Assembly: GCF_008329705.1 (NCBI RefSeq)
Contig: NZ_VTSX01000017.1
Span: 60,081 to 124,080, forward strand
Reading direction: 5' to 3'
From: Chryseobacterium sp. SN22
Lineage (GTDB): Bacteria; Bacteroidota; Bacteroidia; Flavobacteriales; Weeksellaceae
DNA: 64,000 nucleotides
In this document: in pieces, positions 47,017-55,671 of the stretch
Layout of the letters: each line of letters begins with the position of its first letter
How positions within the stretch are numbered: the first letter of the stretch is position 1
The notes under the pieces: model-generated
Told to the model about the DNA's origin: nothing
What the model saw: only the letters and a program-made list of their open reading frames with translations
Database searches by the model: none
Program-made: the position numbers and the translations under genes

Positions 47017-48225
47017 ATGAGAAAGAAGCATTATCATAAAAAGAAACCTTCTTTTGCCGGAAAATGGTCTGCCAAACTGCATCTGTGGTTTGGCTTGTCC
47101 GTTGGGCTGATCGTTTTCATTGTTTCATTATCGGGAACGATGTATGTTTTCAAGGATGAAATCCAGCATCAGTTGCGGAAAGAAGTCATGTTCGTACCTA
47201 CTGAAACAGCTACGCAGAAGCCGCTCCCCATTGAAGTCCTGAAGGAAAAGGTAGCCCTGGAGGTAAATGAGAAATATCCCATAAGCTCCGTGGAGATTCC
47301 TATAGCCAAAAACAGGGCTTACGAATTCCTGTATTATGAGAAGGATAAAAAAGCATGGAATTATTTTGATGAAGTAAAGATCAACAAACTGGTTTATGTA
47401 AATCCGTACACCGGTGAAATATTAGGGATTTACAATGAGAAATATGACCTCTTCCCTATCCTGAAATCGATTCACTGGAGCCTGCTTTTAAAAACCGACT
47501 GGGGAAAATATGTGGTGGGAATTCCGGTAGTGCTTTTTATCATCATGCTGATCACAGGAATTGTGTTATGGTGGCCCAAAAACAAAAAAGCCCGGAAAGG
47601 AAGATTTTGGTTCGACTGGAAAAATGTGAAAACCTGGAAACGTAAAAACTATGATCTTCATAATATCCTCGGGTTTTACGCATCCTTTATCGCCCTGCTG
47701 ATGAGCATATCCGGAATTTACTTTACTTATCCATGGGTGAAGAATACCTTTAACCTGGCATTATCCGGCTCAGCAGAACTGCCGAAAGAAAAGGAAGTGA
47801 AATCGCCAGATTCCTTACTTGCGAGAAACAACGCGGTTTTTGATCTTACGGCTCAGGAAACAAGACTGCTTTATGCTGCCTCATCAAGTTTCAGAATCCC
47901 ACTGAATGGAAAAAATAAAAAAGGAAAAGTCTTAAACAATATTCCGGTAACGGTTTACGGGGAAGACGGAAGATTTGCCGTACGAAACCAGCTGGCTTTT
48001 GATAAATATTCCGGAAAACTATTGATAAATAAACCCCATCAGGAACTAAACACGGCAGAAAAATATGCCCACGCCAACTACGACATCCATACCGGATCTT
48101 ATTTCGGGATCATCGGTAAGATCATCTGGTTTATTGCAGGGCTGATCTGCACCTCACTGCCGGTCACCGGATTTTTGGTATGGCTGGGGAAAAGGAAGAA
48201 AAAAGGAATCAAAAAGACATTATGA
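47017..48225 (+). CDS. PepSY-associated TM protein 1 (siderophore-iron-reductase-like)
   Basis: 402 residues. Very basic, His-containing start (MRKKHYHKKKPS), then four membrane segments: about 23-47, 165-192, 215-240 and 365-388, the last preceded by HANYDIHTGSYFGIIGKIIW. Conserved His in the HLWFG, IHWS, YDLHN and YDIHTG stretches could ligate heme, as in FpvG/PepSY-type ferric-siderophore reductases. It would release iron by reduction at the inner membrane. Its stop overlaps the next receptor start by 4 nt. Confidence 0.8.
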   Translation: MRKKHYHKKKPSFAGKWSAKLHLWFGLSVGLIVFIVSLSGTMYVFKDEIQHQLRKEVMFVPTETATQKPLPIEVLKEKVALEVNEKYPISSVEIPIAKNRAYEFLYYEKDKKAWNYFDEVKINKLVYVNPYTGEILGIYNEKYDLFPILKSIHWSLLLKTDWGKYVVGIPVVLFIIMLITGIVLWWPKNKKARKGRFWFDWKNVKTWKRKNYDLHNILGFYASFIALLMSISGIYFTYPWVKNTFNLALSGSAELPKEKEVKSPDSLLARNNAVFDLTAQETRLLYAASSSFRIPLNGKNKKGKVLNNIPVTVYGEDGRFAVRNQLAFDKYSGKLLINKPHQELNTAEKYAHANYDIHTGSYFGIIGKIIWFIAGLICTSLPVTGFLVWLGKRKKKGIKKTL

Positions 48226-50339
48226 AGAAAATCATTTTATCGGCAGCTGCCTTAGCTGCCATTACCGTTACCGCACAACACAAGGATTCTTTACAGATGA
48301 AAGATGTGGACGAGGTGGTGCTGACAGCTTCGCGAAAAAAAGAAAGCATCAAAGAAGTACCGGGCTCGGTGACGATCGTCAGCCAGAAGCAGATCCAGTC
48401 ACAGCTTACCGTCAATTCAGACATCAGCAATATTTTACAATATACCGTTCCCAGTCTGGCACCCAGTTCAGGAACAACCACCAACAGCGGGCAGACCCTC
48501 AGAGGGAGGCAGGTACTTGTCCTGATCGACGGGATTCCGCAATCAACTCCTTTACGGAACGGCGCCAGAGACATCCGGTCGATCGATCCATCCGTCATTG
48601 AAAGAATCGAAGTGATCAAAGGAGCAACTTCCATTTACGGAAACGGATCAGACGGAGGAATTATCAATTATATCACCAGGAGAGCCAATAGCGACCGCAG
48701 GATTTCCGGGCAATCGCAGGTCGGGATTACCGGCCAGTTGTACGGAGGAACGCTGGGTTTCCGTGCCAGCCAGTTTTTAACGGGAAAAATTACTTCAAAA
48801 TTTGATTATGCCGCATCCCTGGCCTATGAAAGAACCGGATATATAAAGGATGCCGACGGCGTCAGCCTCAGCCCGACATACAGCACGGCCAAAATGGACA
48901 ATTACAACGGAATGCTGAAGCTGGGGTATAACCTGAATGACAACCAAAGAATAGAAGCTTCCTACATCGGATATGCTTCAAAATCCGAACTCGATCTTGG
49001 CCTAAAAACCGGGAAATACGGCATTACGCCTACTATTGGAGAAGGATCTTCCAAAAATCAGGAGCTTACGCCACAGGGAACACCCAGAAACCACAATTTC
49101 AAAATCAGCTATGATAACCGGAACCTGTGGCAAGGGACCTCATTGAATGTCAACCTTTACCTGCAGGATTTCAGGACAGTGTACGGATATAGCGATACCT
49201 TTCTGAACGGCGGCCAGTCCAACGTTATTTCAAAGAAAAAAGGGGCCCGCTTTAATTTTGATACCCAGCTTTGGAATACCCAAAATTCCCAGGGAGAGGT
49301 TTTGTACGGTGCCGATATTTTAAATGACAAAACCGTACAGAAGCTGGAAGACGGACGGTACTGGACGCCGGATATGGATATGACCAACATTGCTCCTTTT
49401 ATGCTTGTGAAGATTGATCTATTTAAAAAGCTGATCCTGAAAGGAGGCCTGCGCTATGAAAACATCAGAGTGAAGGTCGGCGATTTCAATACCCTTTCCA
49501 CAATCAAAAACGACGGTACATTTACCAACAGTATTTTTGTAAAGGGCGGTGATCTTGAGTATAATGCCCTGGTAGGAAATATCGGATTCCGGTATAATTT
49601 CAATGCTCAGATTAATCTTTTCGGAAGCTTTTCACAGTCTTATTCCATCAATGAGCTGGGAAGAATCCTGAGGACTTCAACCGCTGATACCATCAGTAAA
49701 CTGGAGACCAAGCCTATTATCGTGAACAATTATGAATTGGGCGCCACCGGGCAGATTACCAAATGGCTGAATTACGAAATCACATCTTACGTAAGCACTT
49801 CCAAGCTGGGGGCGACCTTCATCCAGAGTCCGGACCGTTCACTGACGATCCAAAGGGCTCCGGAAGTAGTGTACGGCGTTGAGGGATTCCTGCACTTCAG
49901 TCCGGTACAGTGGATTAATTTCGGAGGAAGCTACAGCTGGCTGGAAGGAATCACTTCTCCGAAAGACGACGGCGATTATTCAACCAAAATAAACAACAGC
50001 CGGATTTCGGCGCCAAAAGTCCTGGCTTATGTACAGGTACGTCCCATCCATGGCCTATCGGTCGGACTGGATATGCTTCACGCATTCGGACAGGACCGGT
50101 TCCAGCCGAACGCCAAAACGGGATTGTACACTTATGGCGAAGGCAGGGTTCCGGAATACACAGTTTTCAACTTTAAGTCAAGTTATGACATTAATAAAAG
50201 CTGGAAGGTTTCTGCAGGAATTGAAAACCTGTTCAATAAATCTTACCAACCGGCCATTGCGTGGTGGACAGCACGGGACAGCGATTTCGTGAATGCATTG
50301 GGAATGAGGGGAACCCTCTTGGTAGAATATAAATTTTAG
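48222..50339 (+). CDS. TonB-dependent receptor 2
   Basis: 705 residues from the ATG at 48222, overlapping the PepSY stop (ATGA), so translationally coupled. Signal peptide about 1-19 (AAITVTAQ). Plug: VVLTASRKKESIKEVPGSVTIVS, LRGRQVLVLIDGIP, SVIERIEVIKGATSIYGNGSDGG, characteristic of CirA/FecA-like catecholate or ferric-chelate receptors. The barrel ends LLVEYKF with C-terminal Phe. Substrate unknown, probably a ferric complex by context. Confidence 0.88.
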   Translation: MKKIILSAAALAAITVTAQHKDSLQMKDVDEVVLTASRKKESIKEVPGSVTIVSQKQIQSQLTVNSDISNILQYTVPSLAPSSGTTTNSGQTLRGRQVLVLIDGIPQSTPLRNGARDIRSIDPSVIERIEVIKGATSIYGNGSDGGIINYITRRANSDRRISGQSQVGITGQLYGGTLGFRASQFLTGKITSKFDYAASLAYERTGYIKDADGVSLSPTYSTAKMDNYNGMLKLGYNLNDNQRIEASYIGYASKSELDLGLKTGKYGITPTIGEGSSKNQELTPQGTPRNHNFKISYDNRNLWQGTSLNVNLYLQDFRTVYGYSDTFLNGGQSNVISKKKGARFNFDTQLWNTQNSQGEVLYGADILNDKTVQKLEDGRYWTPDMDMTNIAPFMLVKIDLFKKLILKGGLRYENIRVKVGDFNTLSTIKNDGTFTNSIFVKGGDLEYNALVGNIGFRYNFNAQINLFGSFSQSYSINELGRILRTSTADTISKLETKPIIVNNYELGATGQITKWLNYEITSYVSTSKLGATFIQSPDRSLTIQRAPEVVYGVEGFLHFSPVQWINFGGSYSWLEGITSPKDDGDYSTKINNSRISAPKVLAYVQVRPIHGLSVGLDMLHAFGQDRFQPNAKTGLYTYGEGRVPEYTVFNFKSSYDINKSWKVSAGIENLFNKSYQPAIAWWTARDSDFVNALGMRGTLLVEYKF

Positions 50340-50373
50340 AGACTGCCTTAACGGTTTTTAAAATAGCGCAGAG

Positions 50374-50448
50374 GCGCAGGGAATTTAACGCTGAAACTGA
50401 TTTTATCCATATTCCATCAGAACTTTATCAGAAATAAATTCCCTGTGC
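50374..50448. repeat. Intergenic inverted repeat
   Basis: GCGCAGGGAATTTA (50374-50387) and TAAATTCCCTGTGC (50435-50448) are inverted copies with one mismatch. A related phrase GCACAGGAAATTTA occurs at 60297-60310, so this looks like a chromosomal intergenic repeat family. Confidence 0.55.
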
Positions 50449-50534
50449 TTTTGCATTTTACTACTAGAATTTTACTGTTTTTCTTTTGGTTTTAAAAGAA
50501 AAGCAGCACCAGTGAAATTTCGTTAATTATAAAT

Positions 50535-50565
50535 ATTCTAAATAAAAATTAAAATATTATCTTTG
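50535..50565 (+). promoter_or_regulatory. -7 box with upstream ATTCTAAATAAA element
   Basis: TATCTTTG (50558-50565) is the -7 box. ATTCTAAATAAA (50535-50546), the exact reverse complement of the element at 44701-44712, lies just upstream of it. Confidence 0.55.
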
Positions 50566-50582
50566 CCCGACTTAAGGAAGAT

Positions 50583-51794
50583 ATGAGAAAAAAGCATCAT
50601 CATAAGAAGAAGCCGAGTGCATTTAAGAAATGGACCGGGAAACTGCACCTGTGGCTTGGTCTTGGGGTCGGATTTTTAATTTTCATTATCTCGATTACGG
50701 GAGCATTATATGTTTTTAAGGATGAAATTGAAAATGCCACCCGGAAAGAGGTGATCTACCACAACGAGCAGAATATAGACCGGAAACAGGTCCTTCCGAT
50801 CCGGATGCTGGAAAAAGCAGTGGTGAAACAGGTGAAGGAAAAATACCCCGTTCATTGGGTAAATATCCCGATCGACAAGAAAATGTCTTACCTGTTCTAC
50901 TGGTACGAACACAACCCGGAAGGCTGGAATTATTTCGACGAATTCCCTATTTATAAAGTCGCTTACGTCAATCCGTATACCGGAGAGGTTCTGAGGACTT
51001 ATAATGAGAAAAACGGGTTCTTCCAGATCGTCAAGATGATCCACTGGAGCTATCTGCTGAAACAATCGTGGGGAACCTACCTGGTAGGAATTCCGGTTAT
51101 CATTTTTGTCATCATGCTGATTTCAGGGATTGTTCTCTGGTGGCCAAAGAACAAAGCGGCCCGAAAACAGCGGCTTTCTTTCAAATGGCAAAATGTAAAA
51201 AGCTGGAAAAGAAAGAACTACGATTTACATAACGTCTTAGGTTTTTATGCTTCTATCTTTGCCTTAATATTTTCCATTACCGGATTATTCTATGCTTTTC
51301 TCTTTGTGCAGGGCGCCATTTACTTTGTGTTTTCAGGCGGGAAAACGGCCTATCCTGACTTCTCTTCGATCAAAACGAAAGCACCGATCGAATTAAGAAC
51401 AGAAGGAACCCTGGATAAGATCAGCAATACCGTTAAGGCAAAATATCCGGATTCTTATGGATTCTCTATCGATTTGGGCCACGAACATATGGACGACCAT
51501 GAACATCCGCATTTTGAAGTATATGTCAAGCACCTATCCTATTCCTACCATAAAAGCAGCAGCCTGATCTTTGACGAAAACTCCGGCGAACTGCTTCACA
51601 CCCACGATATGAAAGACAAAAATTTCGGTGAAAAGACGGTCGGTGCCAACTACGACATCCACGTCGGATCCATTCTGGGACTTCCCACAAAGATTATTGC
51701 TTTCATCGTAAGCCTTATATGTGCCTCATTACCAGTCACCGGCTTTATGATCTGGTGGGGAAGAAGGAAAAAGAAATCTGTAAAAACGGCCTGA
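50583..51794 (+). CDS. PepSY-associated TM protein 2 (paralogue of protein 1)
   Basis: 403 residues. Starts MRKKHHHKKKPSAFKKW, nearly the same as protein 1, and has the same four membrane segments, IHWSYLLK, YDLHNVLGFYAS and ANYDIHVGSILGLP. A His/Asp-rich patch (LGHEHMDDHEHPHF) in the outer loop is absent from protein 1 and might bind metal. Own promoter with the shared 12-mer, so probably co-regulated with the receptor at 44750. Confidence 0.82.
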   Translation: MRKKHHHKKKPSAFKKWTGKLHLWLGLGVGFLIFIISITGALYVFKDEIENATRKEVIYHNEQNIDRKQVLPIRMLEKAVVKQVKEKYPVHWVNIPIDKKMSYLFYWYEHNPEGWNYFDEFPIYKVAYVNPYTGEVLRTYNEKNGFFQIVKMIHWSYLLKQSWGTYLVGIPVIIFVIMLISGIVLWWPKNKAARKQRLSFKWQNVKSWKRKNYDLHNVLGFYASIFALIFSITGLFYAFLFVQGAIYFVFSGGKTAYPDFSSIKTKAPIELRTEGTLDKISNTVKAKYPDSYGFSIDLGHEHMDDHEHPHFEVYVKHLSYSYHKSSSLIFDENSGELLHTHDMKDKNFGEKTVGANYDIHVGSILGLPTKIIAFIVSLICASLPVTGFMIWWGRRKKKSVKTA

Positions 51795-51878
51795 AATTTT
51801 TTTTCAATAATTATTTAGTTAATAATCCATTAATACAATCTTTTTTATAATTTTAACCTTTTAGAATTTTAGAACAGA

Positions 51879-52847
51879 ATGTCATTAGTAGATTTGTCAA
51901 AACACGTTGCGCTCGGAATTGATATCGGCGGGACAAACACCAAATTTGGAGTCGTAAACCACCGGGGGGAAGTCCTGGAAAAAGGAAACATCCGGACCGA
52001 TGCCTATCCTACCGTAGAAGGTTATATTGACGCCCTATACGAAGCGGTGGCTCCGCTGATCGATAACCATGGAAATGAAAAGAATTTCGACGGGATCGGA
52101 GTAGGTGCTCCAAATGCCAACTACTACACGGGAACCATCGAGCAGGCGCCTAACCTTCCCTGGAAAGGTATCATCCCTTTTGCAGAGCTTATCAAAGCAA
52201 GGTTCGGTCTTCCGTGCACCATTACCAATGATGCCAATGCGGCGGCTATCGGAGAGATGCTTTTCGGGGCAGCGCGCGGAATGAAAGATTTTATCATGAT
52301 TACCCTGGGCACTGGTGTAGGAAGCGGAATCGTAGCCGGCGGAAAGCTTGTCTACGGACATGACGGTTTTGCCGGAGAATTGGGACATACCATCGTGAAA
52401 CCCGGTGGAAGAAAACACTGGAGCACCGGCTCCGAAGGCTGTCTGGAAGCTTATGCCTCCGCAACAGGGATTGCCATCACCGCCAAGAAAATGAGAGCCG
52501 AATTCCCGGAATCCATCCTGAATCAATATCCTGAAGAATCCATCAATTCCAAAACCGTTCACGAATGCGCTCTCAAAGGCGATCCGATCTCCATGGAAGT
52601 GTTCCGGTATACCGGACAGAAACTGGGGGAAGCCCTGGCTAATTTTGTGATGTTCTCTTCACCGGAAGCCATCCTGCTGTTCGGCGGCGTGATCAAGGCA
52701 GGCGATTTTATCCTGAAGCCTACCAAACTCCACATGGAAAGAAACCTGTTGCCTATTTTCAGAAATAAAGTAAAATTGGTTTTCAGTGAACTGGACGAAG
52801 CGGATGCTGCCATTTTAGGAGCAAGTGCGCTGGTTTGGGAAAAATAA
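51879..52847 (+). CDS. ROK-family sugar kinase/regulator-like protein
   Basis: 322 residues. ATP site GIDIGGTNTKFG near the N-terminus; sugar-binding NDANAAAIGEMLFGA and GTGVGSGIV; EGCLEAYASATG. The usual ROK zinc motif (C-x-C-G-x-x-G-C-L-E) is reduced to HWSTGSEGCLE, so two of the three Cys are missing. No N-terminal DNA-binding domain, so a kinase (glucokinase-type) is likelier than a repressor; sugar unknown. Monocistronic. Confidence 0.87.
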   Translation: MSLVDLSKHVALGIDIGGTNTKFGVVNHRGEVLEKGNIRTDAYPTVEGYIDALYEAVAPLIDNHGNEKNFDGIGVGAPNANYYTGTIEQAPNLPWKGIIPFAELIKARFGLPCTITNDANAAAIGEMLFGAARGMKDFIMITLGTGVGSGIVAGGKLVYGHDGFAGELGHTIVKPGGRKHWSTGSEGCLEAYASATGIAITAKKMRAEFPESILNQYPEESINSKTVHECALKGDPISMEVFRYTGQKLGEALANFVMFSSPEAILLFGGVIKAGDFILKPTKLHMERNLLPIFRNKVKLVFSELDEADAAILGASALVWEK

Positions 52848-53248
52848 TTGAAATCTATTTACATAATACAAGCATCCTCTTTTAGGGTGCTTTTTTGTTT
52901 GCAGAATTTTTTAAACACCAGATGAATTTTTCATCCTGCTGATTTCAGGCAGAAAAGGCATACAGATCTGCTGCGCAAAGCAAACGCCAGCTTTATCAAT
53001 CAGCTTGCTGATTCATCCTTGGCTTCCTTGAAACGGTACTTTATGAAAAAAAATCCTGTACATTAAAAAATAGTATGCAAATTTTTATTGTCTAAAGACT
53101 TATTAATTTGTCTGATCTATCATTACCATTTGGGTTTGGATCGGAGGATGGCGCGGAAATTGAAAAACTTTTCCTTATTTTTGATAGGTTTTTTCTCCAT
53201 CCTATCCCTTGAAGAGACAAATATTTTAACGACAATAATCAAACAACA
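52848..53248. other. Intergenic region of 401 bp between ROK gene and msrA
   Basis: Contains the ROK terminator (52870-52897) and, 66 nt before the msrA start, a -7 box TATTTTTG (53176-53183). I see no further gene, RNA or strong repeat in the ~270 bp between them. Confidence 0.6.
52870..52897 (+). terminator. Terminator of the ROK gene
   Basis: AAGCATCCT pairs with AGGGTGCTT with one G-T pair, followed by a T run. Confidence 0.8.
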
Positions 53249-53803
53249 ATGGACAACAATAATTTAGAACAGATCACGTTCGGAGGCGGATGTTTCTGGT
53301 GTGTGGAAAGCTGCTTCAATATGCTGAAAGGCGTACAATCGGCCGTTTCAGGATATTCCGGAGGGCATAAAGACAATCCCACCTACGAAGAAGTATGTAC
53401 GGGAACAACAGGCCATGCAGAAGTGGTACAGATCACTTATGATCCTGCCGTTATTTCCTACGGGCAGCTGATGGATGTTTTCTTTTTCCTTCACGATCCT
53501 ACCCAGCTCAACAGACAGGGGAATGATATCGGCACCCAATACCGCTCCGTGATCTATTATAAAGACGAGGCGGAAAAGGCAAAAGCGGAAGAAGCGATTG
53601 AAAAATCAAAACAGTCCGGAAAATGGGCAGGAACCTATGTGACCGAACTTACCCAATTCGATAAGTTCTGGCCGGCAGAACAGTACCACCAGGGCTATTA
53701 TAATGAAAATCCTACACAGCCGTACTGCAGCGCGGTCGTCGGGCCGAAAATCCAGAAATTCAAAAAGCATTATGAAGAACTGGGTATGCTGAATGCAGAG
53801 TAA
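53249..53803 (+). CDS. msrA: Peptide-methionine (S)-S-oxide reductase MsrA
   Basis: 184 residues. Active-site GGGCFWC with nucleophile C15 (and C18 next to it); AVSGYSGG, GHAEVVQITYDP, HDPTQLNRQGNDIGTQYRS are conserved. A late Cys in PYCSAVVGPK can resolve the disulfide. It reduces S-oxidised methionine in proteins, using thioredoxin. No signal peptide; cytoplasmic. Monocistronic with terminator. Confidence 0.95.
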   Translation: MDNNNLEQITFGGGCFWCVESCFNMLKGVQSAVSGYSGGHKDNPTYEEVCTGTTGHAEVVQITYDPAVISYGQLMDVFFFLHDPTQLNRQGNDIGTQYRSVIYYKDEAEKAKAEEAIEKSKQSGKWAGTYVTELTQFDKFWPAEQYHQGYYNENPTQPYCSAVVGPKIQKFKKHYEELGMLNAE

Positions 53804-53825
53804 TCCTGCATCAATTTAAAAATAA

Positions 53826-53857
53826 AAGCGAAGAGAATGATCCCTTCGCTTTTTGTT
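53826..53857 (+). terminator. Terminator of msrA
   Basis: AAAGCGAAG pairs with CTTCGCTTT around the loop, with a T run on the plus strand; also faces the minus-strand susD stop. Confidence 0.78.
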
Positions 53858-53890
53858 TACAAAAATAATCGTTATAAAGAAATAACCGTC

Positions 53891-55654
53891 TTAGTATCCG
53901 GGATTCTGGGTAAAATCCTTTGAGGCATCAATGGTGGCCTGAGGGATTGGAAAAATTCTCCGGTAGGGCTGGGAAACCGGTTTTGCCGTTCCTGCAAGAT
54001 CAAACTTCTCAAACCTGATCATGGCTTTCCTTCTGTATAATTCCCAATACAGCTCATAACCCGATTCCTTAAATAAAGTATTGGCATCCAGAGAAGCAAG
54101 GGCAACTCCCGCAGCATTGCCTTTTAAAGCGTCATTCGTCCGGCTAGTTCTGAGCATATTAACATCATTTAAGGCAGCAGTTACATTTCCGCTCCTGAAA
54201 TAGGCTTCCGCTCTCATCATATAGATGGTTCCCAACCGGTATAGAGGAACATCGACACCGCTTGTCCCGTTGTTTCCATAGCCGGGATCAAATTCAAATT
54301 TGAAGTTTCTTACCCCTCTGTTGATTTGTGCCTGGGTAAAAACCGCTTCCGAAGGATTATCAAAATTAAGATCGGGCGTAAAATCTGCGGCCAGGGTGGT
54401 ATTTTTTTCCGTAAAGAGTTTATAAACTTTAATTCTGCCGTCTGCCGTCATATCAAAATTTCCGTTGACAATCTTAGGGCCGTACTGCTGCCCTACCTGC
54501 AGGCCTCTGTTGAAATGGAACCACGGTTTTCCTGTTCCTTCCACTTTGCTGGTAGACGGTACGCTTACATCGGTGCCGTCATTCCTGAACCATGTTCCGT
54601 CCGAATACTGATAGCTTCGCTGGAAACGGGGATCGTTATGGTTTCCGTCCCACGAATAATAAAATTCCGGGGTTACGCATGAGGCGTTTGTTCCTCTGTT
54701 ATCCGGCGACGGTTTCTGGATCCTTTCCATGGACATATAGGCCAGGTCATTATCGGAACCTTTATCCGAATTGGCGATTTTCTTCTGAACCACTGTAAAG
54801 ATCATTTCCTTACTCGTATCGTTATCGATGTCGAAATTGTGGAAATAATTGGATTCTAGACTGAAAAGGGAATTGTTGATCAGCAAACCGGAATACTGGA
54901 TCACTTTATCCATATCGGTTCCGCCTCCATTAATGGCCTGCTCTGTAAAGTTAAATTTACTGCCTGTTTTATTTTTCAGAACGGCCCTGTTCAGATACAT
55001 ATCCGCCAGCAGTGCGTACGCTGCCTGTCTGGTAAATCTTCCGGCGTGGGTATTCTGGGTTTTAATATCGGCCAGGTTAGGGATCAGCCCTTCTACTTCC
55101 GTAATTAAAGCATCGATGGTGGTTTCCGCTTTCCGGATCTGGATCGGGGCATTAATATTTTCAGGATCCCTGTACGGCGCCTGCCCGAACAGGTCGATGG
55201 TCGTATAGGTATAAAATGCCAGCAAACCTTTTGCTTCAGCCAGAAATAGCGCCTTGTTTGCCCCTGTGCTTTTAGTGGCGCTGGCTATTGCCGTTAACGA
55301 TTTGGTGATCCCGAAATTCAGCTGGTTCCAGGTATTTTTTACCACATCATTGTTGGCATCCCAGGTAAATTCATGCATGGCCCTCCATTTTCCGCCGTCG
55401 CCCCAGTCGCTTCCTCTGGTTGGCAGAATGGCTTCATCGGTAGAATATTCCTGCAGGGCGAAAACGCCGCCATGGTCTACAAAAGTTCCTTCGCCAAGCT
55501 GGCTGTAAGCAGCAGCCAGGGCTGCTTCAGGATCGGCCACTTCAGCGCCCAGTACCTCATCGATTACTTTCTCATCCAGATTGGTACATCCTACCAAAGC
55601 GAATGCAGCCACAGATAAAACAAGGATATTAATATTTAAAAATTTAGATTTCAT
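53891..55654 (-). CDS. SusD/RagB-family outer-membrane lipoprotein
   Basis: 587 residues. Lipobox LVGC with Cys at about residue 23. TPR-rich alpha-helical body: ALFLAEAKGLLAFYTYTTIDLFGQAPYRD, LADMYLNRAVL, and the C-terminal RLGTIYMMRAEAYFRSGN ... YELYWELYRRKAMIRFEKF ... IFPIPQATIDA, the diagnostic SusD block. It sits over the SusC channel and captures the nutrient. Downstream of susC (gap 17 nt), same operon. Confidence 0.95.
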   Translation of the reverse strand: MKSKFLNINILVLSVAAFALVGCTNLDEKVIDEVLGAEVADPEAALAAAYSQLGEGTFVDHGGVFALQEYSTDEAILPTRGSDWGDGGKWRAMHEFTWDANNDVVKNTWNQLNFGITKSLTAIASATKSTGANKALFLAEAKGLLAFYTYTTIDLFGQAPYRDPENINAPIQIRKAETTIDALITEVEGLIPNLADIKTQNTHAGRFTRQAAYALLADMYLNRAVLKNKTGSKFNFTEQAINGGGTDMDKVIQYSGLLINNSLFSLESNYFHNFDIDNDTSKEMIFTVVQKKIANSDKGSDNDLAYMSMERIQKPSPDNRGTNASCVTPEFYYSWDGNHNDPRFQRSYQYSDGTWFRNDGTDVSVPSTSKVEGTGKPWFHFNRGLQVGQQYGPKIVNGNFDMTADGRIKVYKLFTEKNTTLAADFTPDLNFDNPSEAVFTQAQINRGVRNFKFEFDPGYGNNGTSGVDVPLYRLGTIYMMRAEAYFRSGNVTAALNDVNMLRTSRTNDALKGNAAGVALASLDANTLFKESGYELYWELYRRKAMIRFEKFDLAGTAKPVSQPYRRIFPIPQATIDASKDFTQNPGY

Positions 55655-55671
55655 AATTTCTTTTAACTTGA

